In this document: piece after piece, positions 43,871 to 56,653 of the stretch | Layout of the letters: every line of letters begins with the position of its first letter | Numbering within the stretch: position 1 is the stretch's first letter | Assembly: GCA_947359465.1 (NCBI GenBank) | Contig: OX375872.1 | Location: forward strand, 133,908,011 to 133,972,010 | Direction of reading: 5' to 3' | DNA: 64,000 bases | DNA from: Metellina segmentata | Lineage: Eukaryota > Arthropoda > Arachnida > Araneae > Tetragnathidae | Translations under genes and position numbers: made by a program | Notes under the pieces: model-generated | What the model was told of the DNA's origin: nothing | Database searches by the model: none | Seen by the model: the letters and a program-made list of their open reading frames with translations, nothing else

Positions 43871-46680
43871 GTAAGTTGGTATGTCTAATATATAGAAACT
43901 ATTAGTACTTGATTTGATGAGATATGTATAAGCAACTTCATGCGTGAAGTTTATAACTCGGTTACAAGGATAAATGTGTTGATTACTCGTGAAAATACTG
44001 TTGAATGTATGCCAAAGCTCTATGTATGCGATGTATCAAAAGTGCTTGGATGTTAAAGGATGGTTTTCTCCAGTTATAGTTATTTATACGTTGCGTTTGG
44101 AAATTGAAATTTTTTTCGTTGTTTCAGAAAGGTCATATTTAACAGTGAGTTAGAGAAACTTTGTTCTAATTAATTTTAAATCACTTTAAAATGAATTAAA
44201 TTTTTGGAAGATGTTCTTTTTGTTTTGGTTGTGTTGAGAGAAGAATAAAAACCCTTTGTGCTTGTTTTTGAATTCAATATCTATTTTTGATGTATTGAGT
44301 AATTTGTCAATTTTTGCTATGTGTATTTAAAGTACTAATTCTGCTACATCTTAAACAGCAAGTATTTTTAAATTATGCAAATACGTTCTGAAAGCTTTGA
44401 TGTGTTTTTTTTTTTTTAAGCTTTTTGGTTAACACCACTGCAAAACATTATCATGGAATAACTCGTCTATTGGGACTGAAACAAATGATTACAATTGACA
44501 TGTATAACATAATTTTTTGAACAAAAATAAAATTGTGTAGCTTAAAATGTAAAAAAGTAATATTTTTAGCCTTTTTCTAGAGTGCTTTTGATTATATTAA
44601 TAAAATAGGACGTGGAAGTTGTCTAATCTCAAGTCTTGTTTGTAATTCATAATGCTTTGACGATTTTTTAACCCTTTCAAAATTATACTATTTGTATTGA
44701 ATATTATTTCCCTTTTATACTTGAATTTTATTACATAATTATTTTCATTGAAACTCTTCAAAATCTCATGCTTTTTACACTTTCTTCATTCTTGTAATGT
44801 TGTGTTTTTAAAAAAATGTTTATGACAGTTAAGCACCACTAAGCAAACAGTCAAATCTTGTTTCAAATTAATTTTTAATTTCTCTTTTTACAAACTGTTA
44901 TGATGTGTAGATTTACAAATATGTCACATGGTCATGTCGGTGTAGAAAAAAAAATTAATACTCGTATTTCCTTCTAAATGTTTAATTTCATAAATTATAT
45001 CTAATTTACTTGATTGTTACAGTATTCCATGCATTTTTACTAAAGATGACTTGACTCATGACTTATTGTGGGGTTGACTCTAAAGAGTGCCAGTACCGCG
45101 ACCTTTAGTCTATTGTACTGAATTTGTAAAAAGATATGAATTAGAAACCAACGCTTTATCGGTTTCCAGAGTCTACTCTCTGGCTGCACCACTGTTTATA
45201 TTGCATATATATTGCAATGCATAATTTTCAGAGTAAGACTTTTTTTATGTGTTCTTTCTTGCCTTGTGTGCTTTTGAAGATCAAGGTTGAACACTTAGGT
45301 CTTGTGACATATCATTGACCTTCAATGTTTTGAAAATTGGATTAAAAAAAAATATTTCTTGAACTTTGAAGGTCTAAAATTTGTTGGATCATCACACGTT
45401 AATTTTTTATCTATCACGTTGTATAAATTTATTTTACACTTCGTAAAAATTGAGTACTTTTATTTTTTAAGGAAAAGTAGGACACCATGTCTCATTATTT
45501 ATTTCAAGCACTACTTGCCATCCAAAAATCAAATGAGATAATTATAATTTAGCACACTTGATATAGTTAGAATATTTACAAGCCTAGCCTTTATCTTTTA
45601 GTCTTTGTGTGATCTATTCATGAGCCATGCATAGATTTGTGCAAATTGGTTGCTGAAACCGTTCCATCATGGTTGAATTGCCAAGAAACACTCTCTATCA
45701 ATCATTTTAATTTGTTCAGGTTTCAGACATTTTTGTTGACACTTTTTAATACTTTGTTACCATTTTTATCAGATTTGTTGGGCACCCTCTGTATATGCTG
45801 CTCTTTTGCTGTGGCATTTTACCATTGTAAAGATTTACATTTCATTAGTTTTAATAGTAGACTTAAATGGAGACATACCATCAAATCACAATTTTTTCCA
45901 ATTATATTTTTAGCCTTCGTAATTTGCTTTTATTAGTGGTGACCTACATGTATTACATCTGTTATCCTGTACCTTTTAAATAACTTAAACTGCATCACAT
46001 CTGTACAGTTTATAATTTTAAATATACTTCTATTATTGACTATTTAACCTTTTACTAATTTTTACTGCTTTACATCATTCTGTGTTTGACCATCTTTGGA
46101 CCTTGTGCCATAAAACCTAAACACCCAATTTTTATCTTTTCAGAGGTGTTGGGACTTCAGACTTACCACATTCCCTGTAAGTGTTTATGTTTAAACAGAC
46201 ATTTTGAAATTTTTTAAAAGCATTTTCCATTCTTTAATCCTAAGACATGCTCTATATAGGTTTATAAGAGTGACATATACAATTTTGCATAACAAACAAG
46301 ATATTTAGGTTAAAAAGTGTTGAATAAACAAAAATAAACATTTGGTTAATAGTCATAGTAGTTACTAGTAACATACAGTTTTAATATCCGGAAAATCAAA
46401 ATATTATTTGTATATGTACAATTTTACAGTTGAAATTAAAAAGGAAAACAACTAATTGAAATAGAATTCAAACTTTAATAATACTTAATAGAAAAAGTAC
46501 AAGTGGCCTTGAAAAACAATCATGAATTGTTTTACATTTTTCTTGGTTTCATCATGGAAAATGTAACATCTTAGGGAGTTTTACATTTTAATTTGAAAGG
46601 TGCAAAAGTTATTTCAATATCGTCAGCAGTTTTATGAATTTTTTAAATCTCATTTTTTTTGTCTTTTTGTGGGCCCCCAG

Positions 46681-46720
46681 ACCTATGTTGTCATGGCAAC
46701 GCCTATGTGGGGGGCCTGGT
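46681..46720 (+). promoter_or_regulatory. Possible RFX X-box and/or micro-exon in LRR intron 1
   Basis: GTTGTCATGGCAAC (46687-46700) differs from the RFX X-box palindrome GTTGCCATGGCAAC at one base. The same 40 bp is bounded by an acceptor (GGGCCCCCAG) and a donor (GT at 46721, GTAAGTATC). I cannot tell which role, if any, is real. Confidence 0.3.
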
Positions 46721-46967
46721 GTAAGTATCTGAAAAGTGAAAATAAATGTTTTTCATTAATTAGTTTCTGCTGATGGTAAGCCAATGATATATAAAATACC
46801 AAAGAGAACTAAAAACATTCTTTAGCCAACTAATACAACAAATGTCATAGATCTAAACTCGCAAATGAATGAATTCATTCATATGTTAGTCATTAAACAA
46901 CATGTCACAAAATCATATCACCTATCCCTCTGCTCTAAGTAATTTTTTTTCTAATTCAGAAGTTTAA

Positions 46968-47244
46968 CCCCTTCCAGTAAAATGACGAGTTTAGCTCGTC
47001 ATTGGTTTTTGATACTGCACAATGACGAGCTACACTCATCATGAGACTAAAGTTACTGTAATGACGAGTTCAGCCAGCTGTATCTTGAAAGTTTTTTAAA
47101 TCGCACCAAGAAAGAATTTAAACAATGGCCTGTACATCAGTTTTACCTTAAAAGTTATAAGAACAGTGGCAAGAACGAATCTTATCAGTTTCATATATTT
47201 CTAGCCGGAGTCAAAAAAGGTTAATAATATCATACCAGAAGGGG
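46968..47244. mobile_element. piggyBac-type MITE (277 bp)
   Basis: Begins CCCCTTCCAGTAAAATGACG and ends ATACCAGAAGGGG, with TTAA on both sides (46964-46967 and 47245-47248), the signature of piggyBac. Inside, ATGACGAGTTTAGCTCGTCATT and AATGACGAGCTAC repeat an ATGACGAG word three times. It lies in the first intron of the LRR gene. Confidence 0.85.
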
Positions 47245-47720
47245 TTAATGTGTTTAGGATGTCTAAGGGATAAATCCTCTGAGTGTACATAGAAAAATGT
47301 TGGAAAATGCTTCTACTTTCACAGAATGTTTCAAATGCTCTTGGATGCTTAGGTTTTGAAATTCTGTTTCCCTGATCTTCCAATTGAGTATAGTGAGATT
47401 TGTAGTTCTTTCTATAGCAAATGCTTCAGGAGCAATCTGCTGGGAGGGTTATGCTATTTGCACATATAAGTTATCGTAAAGAAATGTTTTTCGATCTATC
47501 ACAGAGTTTGAGTACGTTGGTGGTTTTTGTGTCAAGGTTTCATTCAAAACTAAGGAATGGGTTTACAACATGTCTGAAATTCTCATTTTAGTTTGTAGTA
47601 TTGAATAGCATTAATGTTTGATAATTGCTCTTGAGAAAAATAATAAGGTTTATTAATTTTTTGACTAAATTTTTATTAAATTGTTTTTTTAAGACCTGAA
47701 TATCTCAATCCAACGAAAAT

Positions 47721-50700
47721 ATGGCTTTCATACATATATGGCTGCTTCTCATCTCTCAGATGCTAGTAAAGTATAGCTTCTCTCAGAAACTTCATGAACA
47801 AGTGAAGTCTAACCCTTGCTTTGATAGAAATAATGATATCAATTTGCCCTGCTTGTGTTTTACGGATGAAATTAATGGAACTGATATCAATTGTGATGGA
47901 ATAACATTCCTTGGGGACTTTCCAGTGCTACCTCACAGGTAAGAAACTTATCCATGTTTTAACTATAAATGCAATAACATTATTTTATATTTCAAACACT
48001 TCTCTATTCATAAAGTGTGAAGGCATGTTGATATTTATTACTTCAATATTTGCTTATTTTATAAAACTAGTTTACCTATAATTTTTTATTTATCTGAACA
48101 ACTTTAAACTATCATGAAATTCTAAAAATAAGTCCTCCAGAACTTCGGGAGATGACTTTGTAGTGGGTTTTTTAGATTCTAGAACAAAAACCCACTTTGA
48201 AATCTTCTTTCGAAAAGTTGGAACATTTTTAAAATGCTTGATTATATATTCTCCCAAACCAAAAAAAGGAAAATTTTAATAGTACTATGTATTATGTATA
48301 ATCTAAATTCATTTTTAATCATAATTTTTTCAGCAAATCCTCAAAATCACAAATTTTGTTGAAAATGAACTATTTGCAGATTTGGAAAATTATCCATAAT
48401 TGTTCCAAAGAGAATCTTGCTGTCAACTGCTATAAGCTTGACTGAAATTGATATTTCCAATTTAGTGATAATTTATGGGAAAATAGCATCACACGATTGA
48501 ATTTTTTTTTCTTGATCTTGTGCACATTAATTTTCACAAGCTTTTCAATGGTAATTTTCGACACAAAAATAAGATTTTGCCATGAAACTGATTTTCTGTC
48601 TCCAAGAGAAGATGAAAACATTGAATGTGAAACAGATGTGAAGGGGGCTTTATGAATGAGATTTTTCCTAAACAGGAAAATATCTTAAACAATGAAACAT
48701 GACTTTTTTAGGGATTTTTTTATTCCATTAATTTTGTAAGCTAATATGTGTGCATCAAATGAAGGGATTCATGTTGTATTTTCAAATTTATTAACCTTGA
48801 ATAAAAACTCCCTATTAGGATTCTTCCCTATAGGGATTAGAGATACAGTAAAACGTTTTCTTTTGAATCATTGTTCAATTTGAAGTTAATTTTTGATAAT
48901 TTGAATGTTTTCCTATTCAACAAAACATTTTTCATACACAAACTTGCTTTAATTTTGTCCTAAAAATGGCAACGTAATTTAGTGGGGACTCATTTTTTCT
49001 AGGAATAAATACATGTAGTGCATGTATGCACATGTATGAAAAACATCCGATTTCCTCAATTTATAATCCCCCATTCGCCCCTACTTCACTCTTATTAGTG
49101 ACTTGCCACAACTTGCATGACACAAAGTGGTTTTATCATGTGTCCAGTGTTTTCTTCTGCGTCGCCCAGATTTATACTTCTGCCGCCTAGGAGCTACAGG
49201 CAACTTTCCGCCCCCTCAACATGTTATTTTTATTTTTAAATTAGTTAAAATTTTTATTTATTTGTTTATTTTTATTGTTGTGACTTTGTTATTTTCCGAA
49301 CCTTTTTGCTGTCCTATGCTATAGCCCTTATAACCTAGAGGTAAATGCACCACTGCATTTTGGTTATGATACTTCTTTTCTATCATCTTATATAAAGTTA
49401 TTTTATGTTTGTCAGTTATTGTATCTTTCAAAATGCAAAGTGTAAATTTGATGCCTAATTTTTCACTGTGTCACTTTATATGCATGTACTATATTTAAAC
49501 ATAACGTATTTCTGCCAGTTTTCTTTGTTATTTTTTTTACGTTAGTTGTGTTTGGTTGCTCCGTCCGTTGCTCTCGTATTTCTTCGTTGATTCTTTCAAA
49601 TAAGTTGCACTTTTAATTTGCTAAAATAGGGTTTACCCCTCGCGAATTTTGCGTTTGCAATAGTAAAATATAAGATACATTTTTGGATTAATTTTTAAAA
49701 AACTAAAAAAAAATTTGTTAATACGATGGAACAAATTTTAATTGCAAATCGTTGTTTCATCAATTAGTTCCAGGTTCAACTCCTTAATTTTTAAAAATTG
49801 TAGGAAAAATGTAGAAATTTGAGAAAAAAACGCCTGTTAGCAAATTGTTCTGATTTTGGACAATTCTGAATTTTTTACTGCATAACTAATCATTTTATAT
49901 CTTTTTTCTTCACTATTTTACATCTTTCCAATAAAAAAAAACTTGTTAACCTGGACCTATTTGAGGAAACAACGAAAATTAATGTACATGTATAGAGTAA
50001 ATACTACACAGAAAAAAAATTAGAAGATTTGGAAGTAAAATTTGTTGCATTGTATTAAAAAGGTTTTTCCTTTAAAAAAAATTATTCCTGTTTACGTAAT
50101 GTATGCAAAGGTTCACAGTGTGGATTTTGCTATATGGTGGCCAACTTAGATTGGCCGCCTTCTTGTTTGGCGAAAAACATCGCTTTGGCGATTAACGTAA
50201 CGGATGCTACCACTCCACCAATAAAAGCGGTCTAGGAGAATTTTTGTTAGTTTCAGTATGGACTTTTTATAAAATAACTTCTGAGCAGCACATTTTATTT
50301 TCTAATTTATTTTGCAATTTGATAATTTGTATTTATTGTTACCAATGTTTTTATTTCATGAGAGTTATTACAGATTACTCAGTTTTATTTTAGAGTAAAA
50401 GCCTTTTTATAAAGCTAACATGTCTCAGTTTCAGCAATATATTACTTTTAAATTCCACTTCTAAAACGTTATAACAATACTGAAATCAATTGGAAATAAT
50501 GAATAACATTTGTGTGGGTTAGAGATTAAATTTATATTTCATTCTGTGAATATTTTCTTAATTTAGTGTTTATTAATAAGTACCTTTCATTCCAAAACAA
50601 GTTGATTTATTCTAAGTGATGTTGAATTAATTTTTTTTTTAAATTGGAAACAAATAAGAATAATTTTTTAAATAAAAAAAAATATTTTATGAGACGAATA

Positions 50701-53700
50701 AATTTATAAATTGTTTTTAATAATATTTCTGAAATAATTTCATTTTGGCATACAAAGTCAACAATTAATTTGTGTCTGATGTAGGGATAAAAATCTTGGA
50801 ATTTTACTCACATATTTTCTGTTAGTTTGTTTCAATAATTAATAGAAAGATCTTGAGTTCTTTTTTATAATGCGTTCTAGAAATTTTTTTGACAGCACTT
50901 TTAAAATTGTTATTTTTCTTCCTTTTAGGCGCAAGATATATTCCTTTTCACAAAGTGGATCTGGTCTTCAAAGTCTCGAGGCTCAACTTTTTACAGCCAG
51001 TGATATTCCACTTCAGAAAGTTGATTTCTCTGATAATTTACTACGGAGATTAACTGAGAGAACATTTGAAGGAATAGAGAATACCTTAAAAGAAATTAAC
51101 CTTCACAATAATAAACTTGGAGATCAACTTAATTCATTATTTTCTACTGAAGAATTTCAGAGACTAACTTACTTGGAAAAGCTTGATCTATCTGGAAATG
51201 GAATAAAAGATTTCAAAGCTGGTATTTTTAATGGACTAACGAATCTACAAGTAAGAATCTAAAATTGTTTTGTTACTTACTAAATTTCTAGTTTTATTAA
51301 GTTATAAAATGCCGTTTTAGACATACACCTGCTTTATATTTAGTTTATTTTGCTAATTGTCTCAGACACAGACCTGTGTTTCTGTTTCAAACAGTGTACA
51401 ATTTTGAGGTGTGCCTTATACAATTTATATATTAATACAGACTATAAATTTTGATATATGAGCCAATAGAGTAGTTATTTTACTTCTAAATGTTTTTATT
51501 CATAAAAATTGTAAAAAGTGTTTAAAAGAATACATTTAAAATATTATTTTCACTTAATTGCAAGTATTTATAAGTAAATTGTTATTTATTTGTGAGATCA
51601 ACAAATCATTCATTCATTCAGCTGTACTTAATTTATTGGCTAGCAGTTTAAAAACTTAAAAAATGCTAGAAATAACCCTGTAAAAATACATTTATAATTC
51701 AAAAATACACAAAAATGTTTTTAAAATAAAAAAGTTACTCATTAAATCACATTATTATTTTGATTAATTTTTGCAAATCTTTTTATTGAAAGAGGTGCAT
51801 AAACATACAAAAAAGAATTTAAACATCCCTTAATTCAACAAAACCGACCGAAATACAATGAACTTTTTACAGTTCCTGTGTTAAACTGAAAAATTTATAG
51901 AAAATATGATCAGAACAAGGAAATACAAATGAAAATTACAATTTATGACATTGAAGTGATTCCCATGCCAAACTGAAAGTACAATAAATGCTCAAATGAA
52001 ATAGTTACATTAAATCACAATACTCAAATAAATGAATTTTTAAGTCCCAAGAAGGGGGGAAAAGGGAATCTACATTTTCATCTTTAAATCAAATTTAGAT
52101 GCATGTCGCAAAATAACTTATGATATTTAAGTTAAGAAGTATGTAATTTCTGAACATTAAAGTTTGGAATAGACCAAATGATAATTAGCTCTGCTAAGTT
52201 GCAAATTTATTTCAAAACATTGAAGCCTTCTCTGATTAGTTACTTTGATTCTCAAATAAAAGAATTATGCCTTTTTATGAAATTAAAACAAATGTTTTGA
52301 CATCTCCATAACCTGTGCAAGACTCACTTTTATGGATATAATCACAAGAACCAAAAATCTTTAAAGAAGATAATCACAAGTGATGTTATACACATATATT
52401 CTCTGCATATTATCCACTCTCTTTTTGTGACTATTATTTTCAATTCTAAGTGAAAGATTAATAATTTATAGCTGTTATGAAACTGACTAGTATTTCAAAC
52501 ACATTCTTATAATTTAGCAATTTTTGACCATGTAATGATAGTTTTTTTTTTGACAAGCATAATAATGACATTTTTTCTTCAAGAATTAAAATGAAATAGT
52601 GATGGAAAGACAGGTCATTTCATATACTATTTAAAAAAACTTGTCAGTGGACTAATTATTTAAATTATATAAAATTATTCATTAATACCAAACTGTCAAT
52701 GTTATGTAATGTTCTAATAGGAATAAAATAATTGAACAAAATTAAATGCTTGACTCTCATTACAACAGCTGTAAAATTGCCTATTTGGAATTTATATTCA
52801 ACTGCAATGTAAATAATTTATGTATATGTATTCTTACGGGGAAAAAATGCTAATATGATTATCTGTAAAATTATAGTTTAGCTGCAAATTTGGTAATTGA
52901 AACAGTAAATAATCCTCAGTTTCAACTGTTTATTTCCACACATTGTATCCTGAAACATGACCTTACTTTTTGTGTTGATAAAAAGTTTTCTATGCCTTGC
53001 TAAATTTTGAATCATTATGTAAAATATTTCCCATCAGTTTTTTTTTTTTTTTTTTGCATTCTGTGTATTTCTGCCAATCTAAACATTTTTTTGTTGCAAA
53101 ATTAAATTTATAATTACTTTCTTTTTCTTATTTCTAGGAATTGCATATTGAAGGAAATTTGATTGCTACTATTCCAAGATCAGCACTACAAGGTCTGAAA
53201 TCATTGAAATCCCTTCATTTGCAAGCAAATTACATTTTAGACATAGGAACTCATTCATTTCCAAATCTTACAAATCTCCAGTTTGTAAACCTTAGCTCTA
53301 ATGATATTATAACAGTTCACAATGGAGCCTTTGCACATCTTCCAAATCTGAAAACTCTTATACTTTCTAATAACCAAATTCAAGCTTTAGATTCAGATTT
53401 TCTTGAAGGTCTTAGTCTTCTAGAACATCTTGATTTATCTCAGAACTTACTGGAGGTTTTGCCTATGGACTTAAATTCAAACCCATCACTTAAAACTCTA
53501 ATTTTGTATTCTAACAAAATACGGTCTCTGAATCACATACCTTTGGATAAATTTAAATCTCTTGAATATTTGGATCTTCGTAGAAATCGTATTTTTGAAA
53601 TACCATCCAACAGATTTGCAAACATGAAAAATTTAAAAGAGTTGCATCTTGATGTAAATGCTGTAAGAAAGGTGACTAATGAAATGTTTTTAGGTTTGGA

Positions 53701-56653
53701 GAATCTTTCTGATTTAACTTTGAATGATAATAGAATCTTAGCCTTTCCAACAGAACCATTGAACATGTTTAAAAATCTTAAGAAATTGAATTTAGATTAT
53801 AACAGAGTTGCTGCTGTTTCCAGAGAAATATTAGCTCCTGTAAAACAAAACAAAGAATTATCGCTTGCTTTCAATTTAATTAGTGAGATACCTGATGGTA
53901 CCTTTATGGATTTTAAAAACTTGGAACTTCTAAATCTGCATGGAAATAAAATCAACAATTTATCCAAAAGAAAAACTGAAGGGTTAGAACAGTCTTTGTT
54001 ATATTTGGACATTGGTTATAATGAACTAACTGAACTCCCTCAGTTTAACTTTTCAAATCTGTTAATACTTTCGGCAGCTAAAAATAAAATTTCTCAAATC
54101 AAAACAGAAAATTTGGCATTTTTATCAAGAATTTTGTACTTGAATATAAGTTATAATTTACTTTCTGAATTTGCATCAGATTTGTTTATTAGTTTAAAAA
54201 GCATGCAGCATTTAGACTTGCAGCATAATCTTTTATCTGTGATACCATTGGGGGCCTTTGAAAAGTTATCTGTAAATGAAATAAACTTAAAACATAATAA
54301 ACTTCAAGATATTAGTGAAGCAACTTTTAAAGATTTAACCCTCTTGAAAGTTTTGGATTTAAGTTATAACAATATTGAAAGAATATCTGTAAATGCATTT
54401 AGCAATCTCCCTAACATTGAAGTTTTAAATCTAATGGGGAATTCTTTGTCTGTCTTCAGAGGTGATGAGATATCCGGTGAGACAAATATACAAACTCTGA
54501 TTTTAAGCAAAAACAAAATAAATTATCTTTATCCTAAAACGTTTGCTTTACTTCCCAAAATTGAATATTTAGATTTAAGTTTCAACGAACTGACATTTTT
54601 TCCTCGTGAAACAGTTATTAATCTTGGACTTCTAACAAGGATTAACCTTGCCGGCAACAAGTTGCACTCAATAGGAGATGGATATTTTTCAAATATGCCA
54701 TTTTTGAAAAGAGTTGATCTTCAAAGTAATATAATTACATCAGTTAGTGAATTTGCATTTCAAAATTCTTCAAATTTAAGAAAAATATTTTTGCAGAATA
54801 ATCAGATATCTTCAATACATGAAAATACATTTGTTGGCTTGAATAGACTGGAACTAGATGTTAGCAACAACAACCTATCTAATCTTCCTAACAATATTTT
54901 TTCTCGTGCAAAGGGACTAAAATTAGAAGAACTTAACATTGCTAACAACAACTTGAGAGAATTTCCTAATGAAGCTTTAAAAAGACAATATTCATTTTTA
55001 GAGAAAATCAATATTTCTCACAACAAAATTAGCAACTTACCATCTAATGCTGATGTATTAGTTAATATTAAAGAATTAGATCTTTCATATAATCCTCTCT
55101 TACCAGATGCACATTATGCATTATTTGGTGAACCAAAAAGTGTAAGAAAACTGCATGTTGAAGGTATAGGTCTTTTAAATTTACCTACAATTGAATGTCC
55201 TTTCCTGAGACAGTTGAATTTGAAAGAAAACAAACTTTCAAGAATAAATAGTAATGTGTTCGACAGAACTAACATGCTAACTAACTTAGACATATCTCGT
55301 AATATGATAACTGATGTAAGCACTAATTTTCCTGGATGGATGAAATTATCTAATCTACAAACATTGGATTTGTCTGGAAACCCTATAAAACGTATTGCTA
55401 AAACTGATTTTAATCGCTTGTTGCATTTGAAACGCTTAAAAATTTGCAATTTAAAGGATCTTACTGAAATGAATTGTGATAGCTTGCATACCTTGCCCAG
55501 ACTTCGTGAACTACAAATATATGGCTTTAGTCGGTTACAAAACATGGATATCAAGCAGTGTCTTCAAAATTTAACCAGTTTGAATACTCTAGAAATTGAA
55601 ATGAAAGATTCCTTATTGAAAAATCAACTTCAACCTATATTTTCTCCAAAGCTTGACACTTTATCTGTTAGTGGATTGCGTTTGCGCTCAGTTTCTTCAA
55701 GTGCTTTTGCAGGTATGCTTAGTCCATTGATCAAGATACAACTTACAGAGACCTCCATTGATACTTTTACAGATAAAATTTTCCTTCCTCTACCTCTATC
55801 TTCCAGAATTGAGTTCAAGATTCCTCAGAATAAAATTCAACGACTAAGTCCAGAAATGTTATCAGTACTTGATAATAAGCAAGTAGATCTTGTAGTGTAT
55901 GGTTTGAATACAAACCCTATTAAATGTGATTGTAATATTCAGTTCCTCTGGCATTGGCTTCAGGATAAAGTTAACTCATCTTCTAATCGTCATCCTGGCT
56001 ATGAAATGATAAGTCAGCTGATGTGCTATGAACCAATTGCCTTACAAAGTCGGAAAATAAAAGACCTCAAGCTTAGTGATTTAGTTTGTGATGAATCATC
56101 CTCTTTTAAAAGTACTGGCATAACTTCAGAGACAAGTACATTTTCTACTTCTGTCGCTGTGAAAGAAACAACATCAAGCCGTGATCATCCTTATATTATA
56201 TTTGAACAACCAGTTACAAAGAAGCCTACAGTACCATTGTCATATGTTCCAACTAGTGATACTCGTAGCACATTGACCAAAGTGGACACTATGATAATTG
56301 GTATTGTGGCTGGAGTTGTAGCGTTTGTATGTATTCTCATAATTATTATCTGTATAATACGTCTCCGTAGGGCTCATCCTCTTTATACTGCTGGTCCTTT
56401 GGCAGGACCATTAGCTTTTCGGGCTCAAGGAAAGTGTACTTGCCTGAAACCTCCACCAAATAACTGCACTTGTTATCCTATGTATTCCATGCCATACTCT
56501 GGTCGACCTTCATTATTGCCAAATACCCAACATAAGATGCTGCCACCTTCTTTGCCATCACCACCTGGTTTTTTAACTACTGGGCAGTCTGGTAGATTAA
56601 GAAACACTCCATACTATGTGACTTATCCTGACAGTGATAATGAAAATAAGTGA
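47721..56653 (+). CDS. Chaoptin-like leucine-rich-repeat transmembrane receptor (exons 47721-47938, 50929-51250, 53138-56653)
   Basis: Cell-surface LRR protein of the chaoptin/CG7896-like group, probably a homophilic adhesion or receptor molecule. The three exons join in frame (CACAG|gtaaga, ccttttag|GCGCAAG, CTACAA|gtaaga, atttctag|GAATTG) to 1351 residues. Residues 1-21 form a signal peptide; Cys 33, 44, 46 and 58 form the LRR N-cap. Several dozen typical LRRs (LxxLxLxxNxI) fill residues about 80-1130; a C-cap begins NPIKCDCNIQFLWHWL. A Ser/Thr-rich stalk precedes the membrane helix (about 1232-1254, MIIGIVAGVVAFVCIL...), and a 97-residue Pro-rich cytoplasmic tail with CTC and PYYVTYPDSD motifs follows. 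Drosophila chaoptin is GPI-anchored; this one has a clear helix and tail, so it is not the strict chaoptin orthologue. The last exon alone carries 1171 codons plus the stop. Length fits a CG7896-type protein, from memory. A good AATAAA lies at 56913-56918. Confidence 0.9.
47939..50928 (+). other. LRR gene intron 2
   Basis: AT-rich, no mobile element with clear termini and no convincing frame. Confidence 0.75.
51251..53137 (+). other. LRR gene intron 3
   Basis: AT-rich with a long T run at 53038-53056 and a polypyrimidine tract before the acceptor. Nothing else seen. Confidence 0.75.

Larger units (their letters stand above)
43871..47692 (+). other. LRR gene intron 1 (inferred)
   Basis: AT-rich; holds the piggyBac MITE and two splice-site-bounded small segments (46144-46176, 46681-46720). 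No other gene recognised on either strand. Confidence 0.4.

Noticed and set aside
53533..55818. Minus-strand open frames within the LRR exon
   Set aside because: Antisense shadows of a clearly coding exon with LRR periodicity.
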